Shown here: piece by piece, positions 33,172 to 43,248 of the stretch
Layout: each line of letters starts with the position of its first letter
How positions within the stretch are numbered: position 1 is the first letter of the stretch
Origin: Pseudomonas sp. Ga0074129
Lineage (GTDB): Bacteria; Pseudomonadota; Gammaproteobacteria; Pseudomonadales; Pseudomonadaceae
Reading direction: 5' to 3'
Assembly (NCBI GenBank): GCA_001465025.1
Contig: LNDO01000036.1
Span: 1 to 43,495 of the forward strand
Length of the DNA: 43,495 nucleotides
Program-made: the position numbers and the translations under genes
Notes under the pieces: model-generated
Seen by the model: only the letters and a program-made list of their open reading frames with translations
Databases searched by the model: none
Told to the model about the DNA's origin: nothing

Positions 33172-35736
33172 TTACGCGAAGACAATCTCGTCACCTTCAA
33201 CACGGCCAGTCACACTGCTGCCTGGGGCGAACTTACCCGACAGGATCAACTGAGCCAGCGGGTTTTCGATCCAACGCTGCACAGCGCGCTTGAGCGGCCG
33301 CGCGCCGTAGACCGGGTCATAGCCAATGGCAATCAGCTTATCCAATGCCTCATCCGACAGCTCCAAACTCAGTTCGCGCTCAGCCAGACGCTGACGCAAA
33401 CGGCCCAATTGGATCTGCGCAATGCCAGCGATCTGATCACGGGCCAGCGGCTCGAAAATCACCACCTCGTCAATCCGGTTGATGAATTCCGGGCGGAAGT
33501 GCGTACCGACCGCATCCATTACCGCCGCTCGCTGCCCTTCACGGTCGCCAACAAGCTCCTGAATCTGCGACGAGCCCAGGTTGGAGGTCATCACCACCAC
33601 GGTGTTTTTGAAGTCTACGGTGCGGCCATGGCTGTCAGTCAGACGACCGTCTTCCAGCACCTGCAGCAGTACGTTGAACACATCCGGATGCGCCTTCTCC
33701 ACCTCATCCAGCAGGATCACCGAGTAGGGTTTACGGCGCACCGCCTCGGTCAAGTAACCGCCCTCTTCATAACCGACATAGCCGGGCGGCGCGCCGATCA
33801 GACGGGCCACCGAGTGTTTCTCCATAAACTCGGACATATCGATACGCACCAGCGCCTCTTCAGTATCAAAGAGGAATTCGGCCAGCGCCTTGCACAGCTC
33901 GGTTTTACCCACGCCGGTCGGGCCGAGGAAGAGAAACGAGCCACTCGGGCGGTTCGGGTCCGACAACCCCGCACGCGAACGACGCACCGCATTCGCCACC
34001 GCCACCACGGCTTCGTTTTGACCGATAACACGCTGATGCAGCAGGCCTTCCATTTTCAGCAGTTTGTCGCGCTCACCTTCAAGCATTTTGCTGACAGGGA
34101 TTCCCGTCCATTTCGATACCACCTCGGCAATTTCTTCCTCGGTGACCTTACTGCGCAACAACTGGTTCTCGCTCTTGCCGTGCTGATCAACCATCTGCAG
34201 GCTGCGCTCCAGATCCGGAATAATGCCGTACTGCAACTCAGCCATTCGATTCAGATCACCCTTGCGCCGCGCCGCTTCCAACTCCTGGCGCGACTGCTCG
34301 ATCTTTTGCTGAATCTGCGCGGAGCCTTGCACTTCGGCTTTCTCGGCTTTCCAGATCTCTTCCAGATCCGCGTATTCGCGCTCAAGCCGGGCAATGTCTT
34401 CGTTAAGCTTGGCCAGCCGCTTGATAGCGGCTTCGTCATCTTCTTTTTTCAGCGCCTGGCCTTCGACCTTAAGCTGAATCAGACGGCGTTCCAAACGGTC
34501 CAGCACTTCCGGCTTGGAATCGATTTCCATACGAATTCGGCTGGCCGCCTCGTCGATCAGGTCGATGGCTTTGTCTGGCAACTGGCGATCAGTGATGTAG
34601 CGGTGCGACAGCTTGGCCGCCGCGATGATCGCACCGTCGGTGATAGCCACCTTGTGGTGCACCTCGTAACGCTCTTTGAGGCCACGCAGGATGGCGATGG
34701 TGTCTTCCTCGCTCGGCTCATCGACCAACACCTTTTGGAACCGACGCTCAAGAGCCGCATCCTTTTCAATGTACTGGCGGTACTCGTTAAGCGTGGTCGC
34801 GCCCACGCAATGCAGCTCACCGCGCGCCAGCGATGGCTTGAGCATGTTGCCCGCGTCCATCGAGCCTTCGCCTTTACCGGCACCGACCATGGTGTGCAGT
34901 TCGTCGATAAACAGAATGATCCGACCTTCCTGCTTGCTCAGCTCGTTAAGCACCGCCTTTAAGCGCTCTTCAAACTCGCCGCGGAACTTGGCGCCGGCAA
35001 TCAACGCGCCCATGTCCAGCGACAGCAGGCGTTTATCTTTTAGGCCATCGGGCACTTCACCATTGACGATGCGTTGCGCCAGACCTTCGGCAATCGCGGT
35101 TTTACCCACACCCGGCTCACCGATCAGCACCGGATTATTCTTGGTGCGGCGCTGCAATACCTGAATGGTGCGACGGATCTCATCATCGCGACCAATCACC
35201 GGATCGAGCTTGCCCTCCTCGGCGCGCTTGGTCAGGTCAACGGTGTACTTATCCAGCGCCTGGCGATTTTCCTCGACGTTCGGGTCATTCACCGCATCAC
35301 CACCGCGCAGGTTGGTGACCGCGTTTTCCAACGCTTTACGGCTTACGCCCTGAGCAAGCAGCAGCTTGCCCAGCTTGGTGTTTTCATCCATCGCAGCCAG
35401 CAGTACCAGCTCGCTGGAGATAAATTGGTCGCCCTTTTGTTGCGACAGACGGTCCGCCTGATTGAGCAGGCGCGCCAGATCCTGCGACAGGTTCACGTCG
35501 CCCGACGGGTTCTGGATTTTGCCCAACTGATCAAGCTCTTTGCCAAGCGCAGCGCGCAGGCTGCTGACATCAAAACCAACCTGCATCAGCAGCGGTTTGA
35601 TCGAGCCACCCTGCTGCTCCAGCAGCGCTTGCATCAGGTGCAGCGGTTCAATAGCCGCGTGATCAAGGCCAACGGCCAACGATTGCGCATCAGAGAGCGC
35701 AAGTTGCAATTTGCTGGTTAAACGATCGATACGCAT
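33172..35736 (-). CDS. clpB: ATP-dependent disaggregase ClpB
   Basis: Hexameric AAA+ chaperone that works with DnaK to pull apart aggregated proteins after heat stress. The 854-aa length is standard. Domains are the N-terminal Clp_N repeats (1-145), NBD1 with Walker A GEPGVGKT (about 206) and Walker [10 protein letters not shown], the coiled-coil M domain (about 410-525, rich in Glu/Lys/Arg) and NBD2 with GPTGVGKTE (about 605) and [13 protein letters not shown]. There is no ClpP-binding loop. The start at 35736 ([14 protein letters not shown]) has GAGGA upstream. The 37-codon upstream extension contains the promoter and is not coding. An RpoH-type promoter precedes it. Confidence 0.97.
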   Translation of the reverse strand: MRIDRLTSKLQLALSDAQSLAVGLDHAAIEPLHLMQALLEQQGGSIKPLLMQVGFDVSSLRAALGKELDQLGKIQNPSGDVNLSQDLARLLNQADRLSQQKGDQFISSELVLLAAMDENTKLGKLLLAQGVSRKALENAVTNLRGGDAVNDPNVEENRQALDKYTVDLTKRAEEGKLDPVIGRDDEIRRTIQVLQRRTKNNPVLIGEPGVGKTAIAEGLAQRIVNGEVPDGLKDKRLLSLDMGALIAGAKFRGEFEERLKAVLNELSKQEGRIILFIDELHTMVGAGKGEGSMDAGNMLKPSLARGELHCVGATTLNEYRQYIEKDAALERRFQKVLVDEPSEEDTIAILRGLKERYEVHHKVAITDGAIIAAAKLSHRYITDRQLPDKAIDLIDEAASRIRMEIDSKPEVLDRLERRLIQLKVEGQALKKEDDEAAIKRLAKLNEDIARLEREYADLEEIWKAEKAEVQGSAQIQQKIEQSRQELEAARRKGDLNRMAELQYGIIPDLERSLQMVDQHGKSENQLLRSKVTEEEIAEVVSKWTGIPVSKMLEGERDKLLKMEGLLHQRVIGQNEAVVAVANAVRRSRAGLSDPNRPSGSFLFLGPTGVGKTELCKALAEFLFDTEEALVRIDMSEFMEKHSVARLIGAPPGYVGYEEGGYLTEAVRRKPYSVILLDEVEKAHPDVFNVLLQVLEDGRLTDSHGRTVDFKNTVVVMTSNLGSSQIQELVGDREGQRAAVMDAVGTHFRPEFINRIDEVVIFEPLARDQIAGIAQIQLGRLRQRLAERELSLELSDEALDKLIAIGYDPVYGARPLKRAVQRWIENPLAQLILSGKFAPGSSVTGRVEGDEIVFA

Positions 35737-35810
35737 AGAATTCAATCCTCGTGTGGAGGCAGGCCGGCGCACTGAATCGCGCCACTGCAGAAAAGCCTGC
35801 GGATGAAGAG

Positions 35811-35839
35811 TAGATGAGGACGATTGTGCGAGTTTCAAG
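35811..35839 (-). promoter_or_regulatory. RpoH (sigma32) heat-shock promoter of clpB
   Basis: On the minus strand CTTGAAA, 13 nt, CCTCATCTA closely matches the sigma32 consensus CTTGAAA-N13-15-CCCCATNT. It lies about 75 nt before the clpB start codon, which fits a heat-shock gene. Confidence 0.85.
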
Positions 35840-35898
35840 CCGCACAACCTTGACCTGAGTCATTTGCTGACGCAGGGCCGCAGACGCGGCCGATGAAA

Positions 35899-36624
35899 TT
35901 AGTTAGCCAGCCAGATGAGGCTGGCAAAGCGCCCGGTTTGCGCCGAACGGCGATAGGAGTAGAAACGCGGGTCGTTAAATGTGCAGAAATCACCGCCGTA
36001 GACAGCGACTACACCGCGCTCCGCAAGACGAATGCGCGCCAACTGATACATGTCCGCCATAAACTTGCCTGCATTGTTGCTGGGCTGAAAGGCGACGGCC
36101 GCTTGCGCATGCTGGGCGACAAAAGCATCACGCACCTCGCCCCCCACTTCGAAAGCCTGCGGCCCAATTGCAGGGCCCAACCAGACCAACACTTGATCGG
36201 CGGGTAACGCCAGCTTGTCCAGGGTCGCTTCCAGCACACCGGCCGCTAAGCCGCGCCAACCGGCATGGGCAGCGGCCACGCGACTGCCCGCGCGGTCACA
36301 GAACAACACAGGCAAGCAATCTGCCGTCATCACTGTGCAGGCAATACCGGTTTTTTGCGTCCAACTGGCATCCGCTTGCAGCACCTGCGCCGGCGTGGCT
36401 TCGACCACTGCCACGCCATGCACCTGCTCCAGCCAGGCCGGTTTACAGCCGAGCAAACTGACCAGGCGCTGACGGTTTTTTTGCACGGCTTGCAGGCTGT
36501 CGCCCACATGCATGCCCAAGTTACAACTGTCGTAAGGAGCAACACTCACTCCGCCGGTACGCGTGGTTACACAGGTTTTAACTCTTGCCGGAGCGGGCCA
36601 TTGCGGCGTTAACCAGTCGTGCAT
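35899..36624 (-). CDS. pgeF: Purine-nucleoside phosphorylase-like multicopper oxidase domain protein PgeF
   Basis: A YfiH/PgeF family protein of 241 aa (DUF152, 'laccase domain'). Homologues hydrolyse a misincorporated UDP-MurNAc-L-Ser or act as purine nucleoside phosphorylase. The zinc-binding His and Cys are visible in EQVHGVAV, TADCLPVLFC and AAHAGWRGLA. I start at the ATG 36624 (MHDWLTP), 4 nt after the rluD stop. The GTG at 36648 would overlap rluD without supporting similarity. It sits between rluD and clpB as in Pseudomonas generally. The precise substrate is not readable from sequence. Confidence 0.9.
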   Translation of the reverse strand: MHDWLTPQWPAPARVKTCVTTRTGGVSVAPYDSCNLGMHVGDSLQAVQKNRQRLVSLLGCKPAWLEQVHGVAVVEATPAQVLQADASWTQKTGIACTVMTADCLPVLFCDRAGSRVAAAHAGWRGLAAGVLEATLDKLALPADQVLVWLGPAIGPQAFEVGGEVRDAFVAQHAQAAVAFQPSNNAGKFMADMYQLARIRLAERGVVAVYGGDFCTFNDPRFYSYRRSAQTGRFASLIWLAN

Positions 36625-36628
36625 CCTG

Positions 36629-37603
36629 TCACCCAATAAAAGCCTCACGGTCCTGGCGCAACAACGTCAGCAGCCAGACGAAATCATCAGGCAGCGGCGA
36701 TTGCCACTTCATCCGCTCGCCAGTGATCGGATGATCCAACTCCAGGAAGCGTGCATGCAAGGCCTGGCGAGGAAATTCCTTCAGGGTTTGCACCATGCTC
36801 GGATTGGCCGCCGGCGGAATTCGGAAACGCCCGCCATAAACCGGATCACCCACCAAAGGGTAGCCGACATGGCTCATATGCACGCGAATCTGGTGCGTGC
36901 GCCCGGTTTCCAGCTTGACCCGCACATGGGTGTGCGAGCGATAGCGTTCCAGCACGCGGTAGTGGCTGACCGCAGGCTTACCGCCGTCACTCACAGCCAT
37001 GCGTTGACGCTGCGATGAACTACGCCCGATTGGCGCGTTGATCTTGCCGCCGGAGGTCACCACGCCAATCACAATGCACTCGTAGATGCGGCTGACCGAG
37101 CGCTTTTGTAGTTGATCTACCAGGCGGGTTTGCGCCTCGATGGTTTTGGCAACCACCATCAGACCGGTGGTGTCCTTGTCCAGGCGGTGCACAATACCGG
37201 CGCGCGGCACATTAATGATGTCCGGCACGTGATGCAGCAGGGCATTCAGCAAGGTGCCATCAGCATGCCCGGCTGCGGGATGCACAACCAGGCCAGCGGG
37301 CTTGTCGATAACAAGGATCTGATCGTCTTCGTAGACGATATTCAGCTCGATATCTTGGGCGATCCACTCACCCTGCGCCTCCTGCTCGGCTTTGAGCGCC
37401 AGTTGAGCGCCGCCATGGACAATGTCGCGCGGGCGCAGCACAGCGCCGTCGACGGTAAGCCGCCCCTCTTTGATCCAGGCAGACAGACGCGAACGCGAGT
37501 GCTCGGCAAACAGGAGTGCGGCGACTTGATCGAGGCGTTGACCGCCCATTTCATAGGGCACCTCGGCGTTCAGTTCAATGATCTGCTTATTAATAGAGGA
37601 CAT
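36629..37603 (-). CDS. rluD: 23S rRNA pseudouridine synthase RluD
   Basis: Makes pseudouridines 1911, 1915 and 1917 in helix 69 of 23S rRNA (E. coli numbering). The 324-aa protein has an N-terminal S4 RNA-binding domain (about 20-75, LSAWIKEGRLTVDG) and the RluA-type catalytic domain, with the catalytic aspartate Asp142 in GIVHRLDKDTTGL. LETGRTHQIRVHMSHVGYPLVGD is the conserved C-terminal motif. I use the ATG at 37603. A TTG three codons upstream is possible, and neither has a clear ribosome-binding site. It is divergent from bamD, as in other gammaproteobacteria, and is followed at once by pgeF. Confidence 0.95.
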   Translation of the reverse strand: MSSINKQIIELNAEVPYEMGGQRLDQVAALLFAEHSRSRLSAWIKEGRLTVDGAVLRPRDIVHGGAQLALKAEQEAQGEWIAQDIELNIVYEDDQILVIDKPAGLVVHPAAGHADGTLLNALLHHVPDIINVPRAGIVHRLDKDTTGLMVVAKTIEAQTRLVDQLQKRSVSRIYECIVIGVVTSGGKINAPIGRSSSQRQRMAVSDGGKPAVSHYRVLERYRSHTHVRVKLETGRTHQIRVHMSHVGYPLVGDPVYGGRFRIPPAANPSMVQTLKEFPRQALHARFLELDHPITGERMKWQSPLPDDFVWLLTLLRQDREAFIG

Positions 37604-37761
37604 GCTCGGCAACGGCGGGGAGGTCTGAGAGGTCTAGCCTTTGGTTTCGGCTACACGCTTGTGGTTAAATACGGCGTCTTTGCCCCAGGGGTACCGGGGG
37701 CGCTCATCATAACAGGACGGCTCTACTCAAGACAGCCGCCGTCACAGGGACGCAAGCCGCC

Positions 37762-38745
37762 ATGCAAGTGAAACACCTGCTGCTGATCGCAATCCTCGCC
37801 CTCACCGCCGCCTGCTCCTCTAAGGAAGTGGTTGACGAGAACCTGAGCGAAGCCGAACTCTACCAGCAGGCACAAGCCGACCTGGACAATAGTAGCTACA
37901 CCTCAGCTGTTGCCAAGCTCAAGGCGCTGGAGTCGCGCTACCCGTTCGGGCGCTACGCCGAGCAAGCGCAGCTTGAGCTGATCTACGCCTATTACAAAAA
38001 CGTTGAGCCAGAAGCAGCCAAGTCTTCTGCTGATCGCTTTATTCGTCTGCACCCGCAGCATGCCAACGTTGACTACGCCTATTACCTCAAAGGCCTGGCG
38101 TCTTTCGACCAGGATCGCGGCCTAATCGCCCGTTTCGTGCCGCTGGACATGACCAAGCGCGACCCCGGTGCCGCACGCGACTCCTACAATGAGTTCGCCC
38201 AACTCACCAGCCGCTACCCCAACAGCCGTTATGCGCCGGACGCCAAGCAGCGCATGATTTACCTGCGCAACCTGCTGGCGGCCTATGAAATTCATGTGGC
38301 GCACTACTACCTGACGCGCAATGCCTACGTCGCCGCCGCCAACCGTGGCCGCTACGTGGTGGAAAACTTCCAGGAAACCCCTGCAGTAGGCGACGGCCTG
38401 GCCGTAATGACGGAAGCCTACCAGCGCCTGAGTCTCGATGATTTGGCCGCGACAAGCCTGGAAACGCTCAAGCTCAACTACCCAGACCATCCAACACTGG
38501 TCGACGGTCAATTCGTGCCGCGCGAAGAAGAAGCGGACACCCGCTCCTGGATCGCCAAAGCCACGCTGGGCCTGATTGAAACTGACGTGCCGCTGCCACC
38601 GGGTGAAACCCGCGCTGGCCAGGACGTGATTCGCCAGTACGAAGATGCCGCCGAGCAAATTCCGGACGAGCTCAAAGCTGGCGCCGCAGCAGAGACGCCA
38701 AGCCGCTCGTGGTTCAGCTACCTGACCTTCGGCCTGTTCGACTAA
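37762..38745 (+). CDS. bamD: Outer-membrane assembly lipoprotein BamD (ComL)
   Basis: Essential lipoprotein of the BAM complex that inserts beta-barrel proteins in the outer membrane. The signal peptide ends in a lipobox (LTAAC, Cys18), so it is acylated. Five TPR-like helical pairs follow (about 30-250), with [35 protein letters not shown] and [15 protein letters not shown]. At 327 aa it is longer than the E. coli protein (about 245 aa), with a C-terminal extension of charged residues ending TFGLFD, as usual in Pseudomonas. It is divergent from rluD and followed by a strong terminator. Confidence 0.96.
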   Translation: MQVKHLLLIAILALTAACSSKEVVDENLSEAELYQQAQADLDNSSYTSAVAKLKALESRYPFGRYAEQAQLELIYAYYKNVEPEAAKSSADRFIRLHPQHANVDYAYYLKGLASFDQDRGLIARFVPLDMTKRDPGAARDSYNEFAQLTSRYPNSRYAPDAKQRMIYLRNLLAAYEIHVAHYYLTRNAYVAAANRGRYVVENFQETPAVGDGLAVMTEAYQRLSLDDLAATSLETLKLNYPDHPTLVDGQFVPREEEADTRSWIAKATLGLIETDVPLPPGETRAGQDVIRQYEDAAEQIPDELKAGAAAETPSRSWFSYLTFGLFD

Positions 38746-38762
38746 GCAACAAGCACGCACAC

Positions 38763-38790
38763 AAAGGGAGGCTACAAGCCTCCCTTTTTT
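38763..38790 (+). terminator. Intrinsic terminator after bamD
   Basis: AAAGGGAGGC / GCCTCCCTTT with a 5-nt loop followed by T-rich sequence, 17 nt after the bamD stop. Confidence 0.92.
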
Positions 38791-38919
38791 ATGGACTGGC
38801 ACCACACAACCCAAGTCAAACCGCCAACCTGCGAAACAACACGCAGCGCACTCTTTCAAGGCTGGGCGCGCGTCAGAGGGTTCGCTAAACTCCGTTCAAC
38901 CCCACCCAAAGAGAGCGTC

Positions 38920-39165
38920 ATGGGCCTGTTTCGCTTGCTGATCTGGATTGCCATCATCGCCGCTGCCTTTTGGCTTTGGCGGCGCTTCACCCGCCCCAAA
39001 ACCGTACAGCCCGACACGCCCAAAGCGCCAACCGAGCCCGCACCCATGGTGCGCTGCCAGCATTGCGGCGTACACGTGCCGCGCGATAACGCCTTGGCCA
39101 ACGGCGAGCAATGGTACTGCAGCCAGCTTCATCTAGAGCAAGGCCCGCACGACAATGGGCGCTGA
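38920..39165 (+). CDS. PP0621-like small membrane protein with zinc-ribbon motif
   Basis: An 81-aa protein with an N-terminal membrane span (LLIWIAIIAAAFWLWRRF), a proline-rich linker (about 27-42) and a C-terminal zinc-ribbon-like cluster (RCQHCGVHVPRDNAL and WYCSQLH). It matches the small PP0621-type proteins encoded just before pilS in Pseudomonas. I start at the ATG 38920 with GAGA upstream. The 3' end overlaps pilS by 11 nt, so the two are co-translated and it may assist the pilus regulatory pair. That role is not demonstrated. Confidence 0.85.
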   Translation: MGLFRLLIWIAIIAAAFWLWRRFTRPKTVQPDTPKAPTEPAPMVRCQHCGVHVPRDNALANGEQWYCSQLHLEQGPHDNGR

Positions 39166-40744
39166 CTTCGCCCTGAGCGGAGAGCAAAGCCGGCGCATCC
39201 TCAGGCTTTATCACCTCTACCGGCTGGTTATCGGCATCACGCTGGTGTTGCTGGTATCCAGCGACCTGCACACCGACCTGCTGGAAATCACCCACCCAAG
39301 CTTGTTCCGCAATGGCAGCCTGCTGTACCTGACCATCAACGCCTTGCTGATTGTCACCGTTCGCCGACCTAAGCACCTGCCGCAGATTTTCAGCCTGGCC
39401 CTGATCGATGTGATCCTACTATCTGGGCTGTTTTATGCCGGTGGCGGCGCAGCCAGCGGCATCGGCAATCTGCTGATTGTGGCGGTGGCCATTTCAAATA
39501 TTTTGTTGCGCGGCCGAATTGGCTTGTTGATAGCCGCCATCGCAGCCATTGGCATGATTTACCTGACCTTTTACCTCAGCCTCAGCCGACCGGCCGTCAC
39601 CGCGCAGTACGTGCAGGTCGGGGCATTCGGTGCGCTGTGCTTTGCCGCCGCACTGTTTGTGCAAGGCCTTACACGCCGCCTGCAAGCCAGCGAAAACCTG
39701 GCTGAACAGCGCGCCGCCGATGTAGCCAACCTTGAAGCGCTCAACGCGCTGATCCTGCAACGCATGCGCACCGGCATTTTGGTGCTGGATGAAGTGCACC
39801 GCGTCCTGCTCGCCAATCAGGGCGCTAATCACTTGCTTGGCCACGCGGACCTAACCGGCAAAATCCTCGACCCGCGCTGCCCCGAGCTGATCAAGCGCAT
39901 GCAGCAGTGGTCGCACAACCCCAGCCTGCGCCCGGCCAGCCTGCAAGCGGCGCACGATGGCCGCGTGCTGCAGCCAAGCTTCATTGCTTTGCAGCGCGGC
40001 GAACACAAACACACACTGATTTTCCTCGATGACATTTCGCAGATCGCCCAGCAGGCCCAGCAACTCAAGCTCGCCTCATTGGGTCGACTGACGGCGGGCA
40101 TTGCCCATGAAATTCGTAACCCGCTCGGCGCAATCAGTCATGCGGCGCAACTGCTGCAGGAATCCGAAGACCTAGAGGGCGCCGACCTGCGCCTGGCGCA
40201 GATCATTCAGGATCACTCACGCCGCATGAACTTGGTCATCGAAAACGTCCTGCAACTGTCCCGCCGCCGCCAGGCCGAGCCGCAACTGCTGGACCTTAAA
40301 TACTGGCTGCACCGCTTTGCCAGTGAGTTTCGCAACAGCGCCAAAGCCAACCAAATGCTGCACCTTGAGACCACGCCGGGCAGCATTCAAACGCGCATGG
40401 ACCCACACCAACTGACTCAAGTGCTGAGCAACCTGGTTGAAAACGGCATTCGCTACAGCGCGCAAAAGCATAAAAACGCGCAAGTCTGGCTGCGCCTATT
40501 TCGCGATCCCGACAGCGAACTGCCAGTATTGGAAGTGCTCGACGATGGTCCCGGCGTAGCTGAAGAACAACTGCACCACCTCTTCGAGCCCTTCTACACC
40601 ACAGAAAACAAAGGCACCGGCCTTGGCCTCTACATCTCCCGCGAGCTGTGTGAAAGCAACCAGGCACGCCTCGACTATAAACTGCGTGAAGGTGGCGGCA
40701 GCTGCCTGCGCATCACCTTCGCCCACCCGCGCAAACTGAGCTGA
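39155..40744 (+). CDS. pilS: Two-component sensor histidine kinase PilS
   Basis: Polar inner-membrane kinase that controls pilin transcription through PilR. In P. aeruginosa PilS senses surplus pilin in the membrane through contact with the pilin helix. The 529-aa protein has six N-terminal membrane spans (about 20-175), a PAS-like region (about 195-290, LILQRMRTGILVLDE), the HisKA domain with His318 in AGIAHEIRNPLG, and the HATPase with ENGIRYS, DDGPGV and GTGLGLYISREL. It overlaps the PP0621-like gene and is followed 2 nt later by pilR. No ribosome-binding site of note is visible. Confidence 0.96.
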   Translation: MGADFALSGEQSRRILRLYHLYRLVIGITLVLLVSSDLHTDLLEITHPSLFRNGSLLYLTINALLIVTVRRPKHLPQIFSLALIDVILLSGLFYAGGGAASGIGNLLIVAVAISNILLRGRIGLLIAAIAAIGMIYLTFYLSLSRPAVTAQYVQVGAFGALCFAAALFVQGLTRRLQASENLAEQRAADVANLEALNALILQRMRTGILVLDEVHRVLLANQGANHLLGHADLTGKILDPRCPELIKRMQQWSHNPSLRPASLQAAHDGRVLQPSFIALQRGEHKHTLIFLDDISQIAQQAQQLKLASLGRLTAGIAHEIRNPLGAISHAAQLLQESEDLEGADLRLAQIIQDHSRRMNLVIENVLQLSRRRQAEPQLLDLKYWLHRFASEFRNSAKANQMLHLETTPGSIQTRMDPHQLTQVLSNLVENGIRYSAQKHKNAQVWLRLFRDPDSELPVLEVLDDGPGVAEEQLHHLFEPFYTTENKGTGLGLYISRELCESNQARLDYKLREGGGSCLRITFAHPRKLS

Positions 40745-40746
40745 CC

Positions 40747-42084
40747 ATGAACCGCCAGAGAGCACTGATCGTCGACGACGAACCCGATATCCGCGAATTG
40801 CTGGAAATCACCCTGGGCCGGATGAAGCTCGACACCCGCAGCGCACGCAACGTCAAAGAAGCGCGCGAATGGCTGGCCAAAGAACCCTTTGACCTGTGCC
40901 TAACCGACATGCGCCTGCCCGACGGCACAGGGCTCGATCTGGTTCAGCATATTCAGCAACGCCATCCGCAAGTGCCCGTGGCGATGATCACCGCCTACGG
41001 CAGCCTGGACACCGCGATCAATGCACTCAAAGCTGGTGCGTTTGACTACCTGACCAAGCCCGTAGACCTCGGCCGCCTGCGCGAACTGGTGGCCGCCGCG
41101 CTGCGCCTACACAGCAATTCCGGTGAAGATCAGCCCGTCGACAGCCGCTTGCTCGGCGACTCGCCACCGATGAAAGCCCTACGCAAGCAGATCCTCAAAC
41201 TGGCACGCAGCCAGGCACCGGTATACATCAGTGGTGAGTCCGGCAGCGGTAAAGAACTGGTCGCTCGGCTGATCCACGAACAAGGCCCGCGCGGCGAACA
41301 GCCTTTTATCCCAGTGAACTGCGGAGCCATCCCCACCGAGCTGATGGAGAGCGAGTTCTTCGGCCATAAGAAAGGCAGCTTCACCGGCGCAATAGAAGAC
41401 AAACAAGGACTGTTTCAGGCCGCCAACGGCGGCACACTGTTTCTCGATGAAGTCGCTGATCTGCCACTGCCCATGCAGGTAAAACTGCTGCGCGCCATTC
41501 AGGAAAAAGCCGTGCGCGCCGTGGGCGGCCAGCAAGAATTGATCGTCGATGTGCGCATTCTATGCGCCACTCACAAAGACCTCGCCGCAGAAGTCGCCGC
41601 CGGTCGCTTCCGCCAGGACTTGTACTACCGCCTCAACGTCATCGAGTTGCGCGTACCCGCCTTGCGCGAGCGCCGCGAAGACATCGTCCTGCTGGCCGAC
41701 GCCATGCTCAAGCGCCTGGCCGAAGGCACCGGCATGAGCTCCGCCAAGCTGGACGAACAAGCGCTGGAGAAACTCAAAAGCTACCGCTTCCCCGGCAACG
41801 TGCGCGAACTGGAGAACATGCTTGAACGCGCCTACACCCTCTGCGAAGACGACCGCATCAGCGCCAGCGACCTGCGCCTGGCCGACAGCTGCAACCCCAG
41901 TGAAAACGGCGAAGCCAGCCTGGCGCACATCGATAATCTGGAAGATTACCTGGAGAGCATCGAGCGCAAACTGATCATGCAAGCCCTCGAAGAAACCCGC
42001 TGGAACCGCACAGCTGCCGCCCAGCGCCTGGGTCTGAGCTTCCGCTCCATGCGCTACCGGTTAAAGAAACTGGGTATCGACTAA
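40747..42084 (+). CDS. pilR: Sigma54-dependent response regulator PilR
   Basis: NtrC-type activator that, phosphorylated by PilS, opens RpoN promoters, above all pilA. The 445-aa protein has a receiver domain with Asp54 (LCLTDMRLPDG), a central AAA+ domain with Walker A GESGSGKE (about 162-169), the sigma54-contact loop as GSFTGA (about 210-215) with Ser for the more usual Ala, and GGTLFLDEVADLP. A C-terminal Fis-type helix-turn-helix (NRTAAAQRLGLSFRSMRYRLKKL) binds DNA. It overlaps nothing and ends before a REP element. Its expected target in this window is the promoter at 20432-20447. Confidence 0.97.
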   Translation: MNRQRALIVDDEPDIRELLEITLGRMKLDTRSARNVKEAREWLAKEPFDLCLTDMRLPDGTGLDLVQHIQQRHPQVPVAMITAYGSLDTAINALKAGAFDYLTKPVDLGRLRELVAAALRLHSNSGEDQPVDSRLLGDSPPMKALRKQILKLARSQAPVYISGESGSGKELVARLIHEQGPRGEQPFIPVNCGAIPTELMESEFFGHKKGSFTGAIEDKQGLFQAANGGTLFLDEVADLPLPMQVKLLRAIQEKAVRAVGGQQELIVDVRILCATHKDLAAEVAAGRFRQDLYYRLNVIELRVPALRERREDIVLLADAMLKRLAEGTGMSSAKLDEQALEKLKSYRFPGNVRELENMLERAYTLCEDDRISASDLRLADSCNPSENGEASLAHIDNLEDYLESIERKLIMQALEETRWNRTAAAQRLGLSFRSMRYRLKKLGID

Positions 42085-42097
42085 GGCGCGCATCAAA

Positions 42098-42120
42098 TGT
42101 GGGAGGGGCTTTAGCCGTGA
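42098..42120 (+). repeat. Solo REP half-element after pilR
   Basis: TGTGGGAGGGGCTTTAGCCG-type sequence, a single arm of the family seen as inverted pairs at 24423 and 25468, in the gap between the convergent pilR and thiO genes. No clear terminator is visible there. Confidence 0.7.
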
Positions 42121-42141
42121 GCCCCACACCCAGAAAACCGC

Positions 42142-43248
42142 TCAACCCGCAGAAGCCAACCGCCCTGCCGGCGCATAGGGTGCAGGGTCTACAATCGGCT
42201 CACGGCCGAGCATTAAATCCGCCAGCAACTGGCATGAGGCTGGGGCCAGCACCAACCCATTGCGGTAGTGCCCGCAGTTCAACCATAAACCTTCATGCCC
42301 AGGCACCGGCCCAATAAACGGAATGCCTTCAGGCGAACCCGGCCGCAATCCGGCCCAATGCCCCACCACTTCGGCATTCGCCAACGCTGGCAACAACTCA
42401 ACAGCAGAGGCCTTCAGGCTCTCAAGGGCATCCTCCGTTGGCGTTTTATCAAAGCCTGCATGTTCCAGCGTGCTGCCCACCAACACATGACCGTCACGCC
42501 GAGGAATCGCATAACGTCCTTTAGCCAAGACGATGGAGGGTAAAAAGTCGGCCGCACACTTGTACAAAATCATCTGACCCTTAACTGGCTCAACGGGCAA
42601 CTCAAGCCCCAACGTCTTCATTAACTCGCCACTCCAGGCTCCGGCAGCCAGCACCACCTGATCGGCCCGCATATCGCCCTGGCGGGTCTGCACGCCAGCA
42701 ATACGCTCACCCTCACGGATAAAGCCCGTTACCGCACAGTGTTCATGCAGCGTGACGTTCGGCATTTGCAGCAACGCCGCGCGCAACGCCTTGATCAAGC
42801 GCGGGTTACGCACATTCGCCACATCCGCCATGTGCAACGCACAGCCAAAGCCCGTTGCCAGAGCTGGCACCGCGCGGTGCACATCCGCCATGGCCACTTC
42901 ACGCAACAGCCGCCCCTCACGCCGCGCCCACGCCAACGCCTGCGCGTCGTCATCCAGATCCAACCAATACAGCCCCGTCGCATACACCTCAGGGTCCACC
43001 TGCGTCTGCGCCAACAACTGCTCACCCAGCTTCGGATAAAAATCCTGCGACCAATGCGACAAAGCAGTCACCGCCGGGCTGTAACGCCAGGGATAGAGCG
43101 GCGATACAATACCGCCACCCGCCCAAGAGGACTCCGTCCCCACAGACTGGGAATCAAACAATGCAACATGGTTGCCGGCTGATGCCAACGCATAAGCCGA
43201 TAGCAACCCAAGCACCCCACCACCAACGATGAGCTGACATTCGGACAC
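42142..43248 (-). CDS. thiO: FAD-dependent glycine oxidase ThiO
   Basis: Flavoprotein oxidase (368 aa) that makes iminoglycine for thiamine thiazole synthesis. The FAD-binding motif IVGGGVLGLLSAYAL is at residues 7-21, followed by the SSWAGGGIVSPLYPWRY segment typical of ThiO. DQVVLAAGAWSGEL and the C-terminal GLRPGSPEGIPFIGPV with LWLNCGHYRNGLVLAPA complete the DAO-type fold. The start is a GTG with AGG 7 nt upstream. In Pseudomonas it follows pilR and precedes the minor-pilin genes. A related D-amino-acid oxidase function cannot be excluded. Confidence 0.9.
   Translation of the reverse strand: MSECQLIVGGGVLGLLSAYALASAGNHVALFDSQSVGTESSWAGGGIVSPLYPWRYSPAVTALSHWSQDFYPKLGEQLLAQTQVDPEVYATGLYWLDLDDDAQALAWARREGRLLREVAMADVHRAVPALATGFGCALHMADVANVRNPRLIKALRAALLQMPNVTLHEHCAVTGFIREGERIAGVQTRQGDMRADQVVLAAGAWSGELMKTLGLELPVEPVKGQMILYKCAADFLPSIVLAKGRYAIPRRDGHVLVGSTLEHAGFDKTPTEDALESLKASAVELLPALANAEVVGHWAGLRPGSPEGIPFIGPVPGHEGLWLNCGHYRNGLVLAPASCQLLADLMLGREPIVDPAPYAPAGRLASAG

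Noticed and set aside
33112-34962. 616-codon open frame antisense to clpB
   Set aside because: It lies opposite a well-supported clpB with intact motifs. Its composition and lack of domains mark it as a shadow frame of GC-rich coding DNA.
41374-41391. GSFTGA in place of GAFTGA as a defective sigma54 contact in PilR
   Set aside because: Ala-to-Ser at this position occurs in functional NtrC-type proteins, and I do not regard it as a loss-of-function sign.
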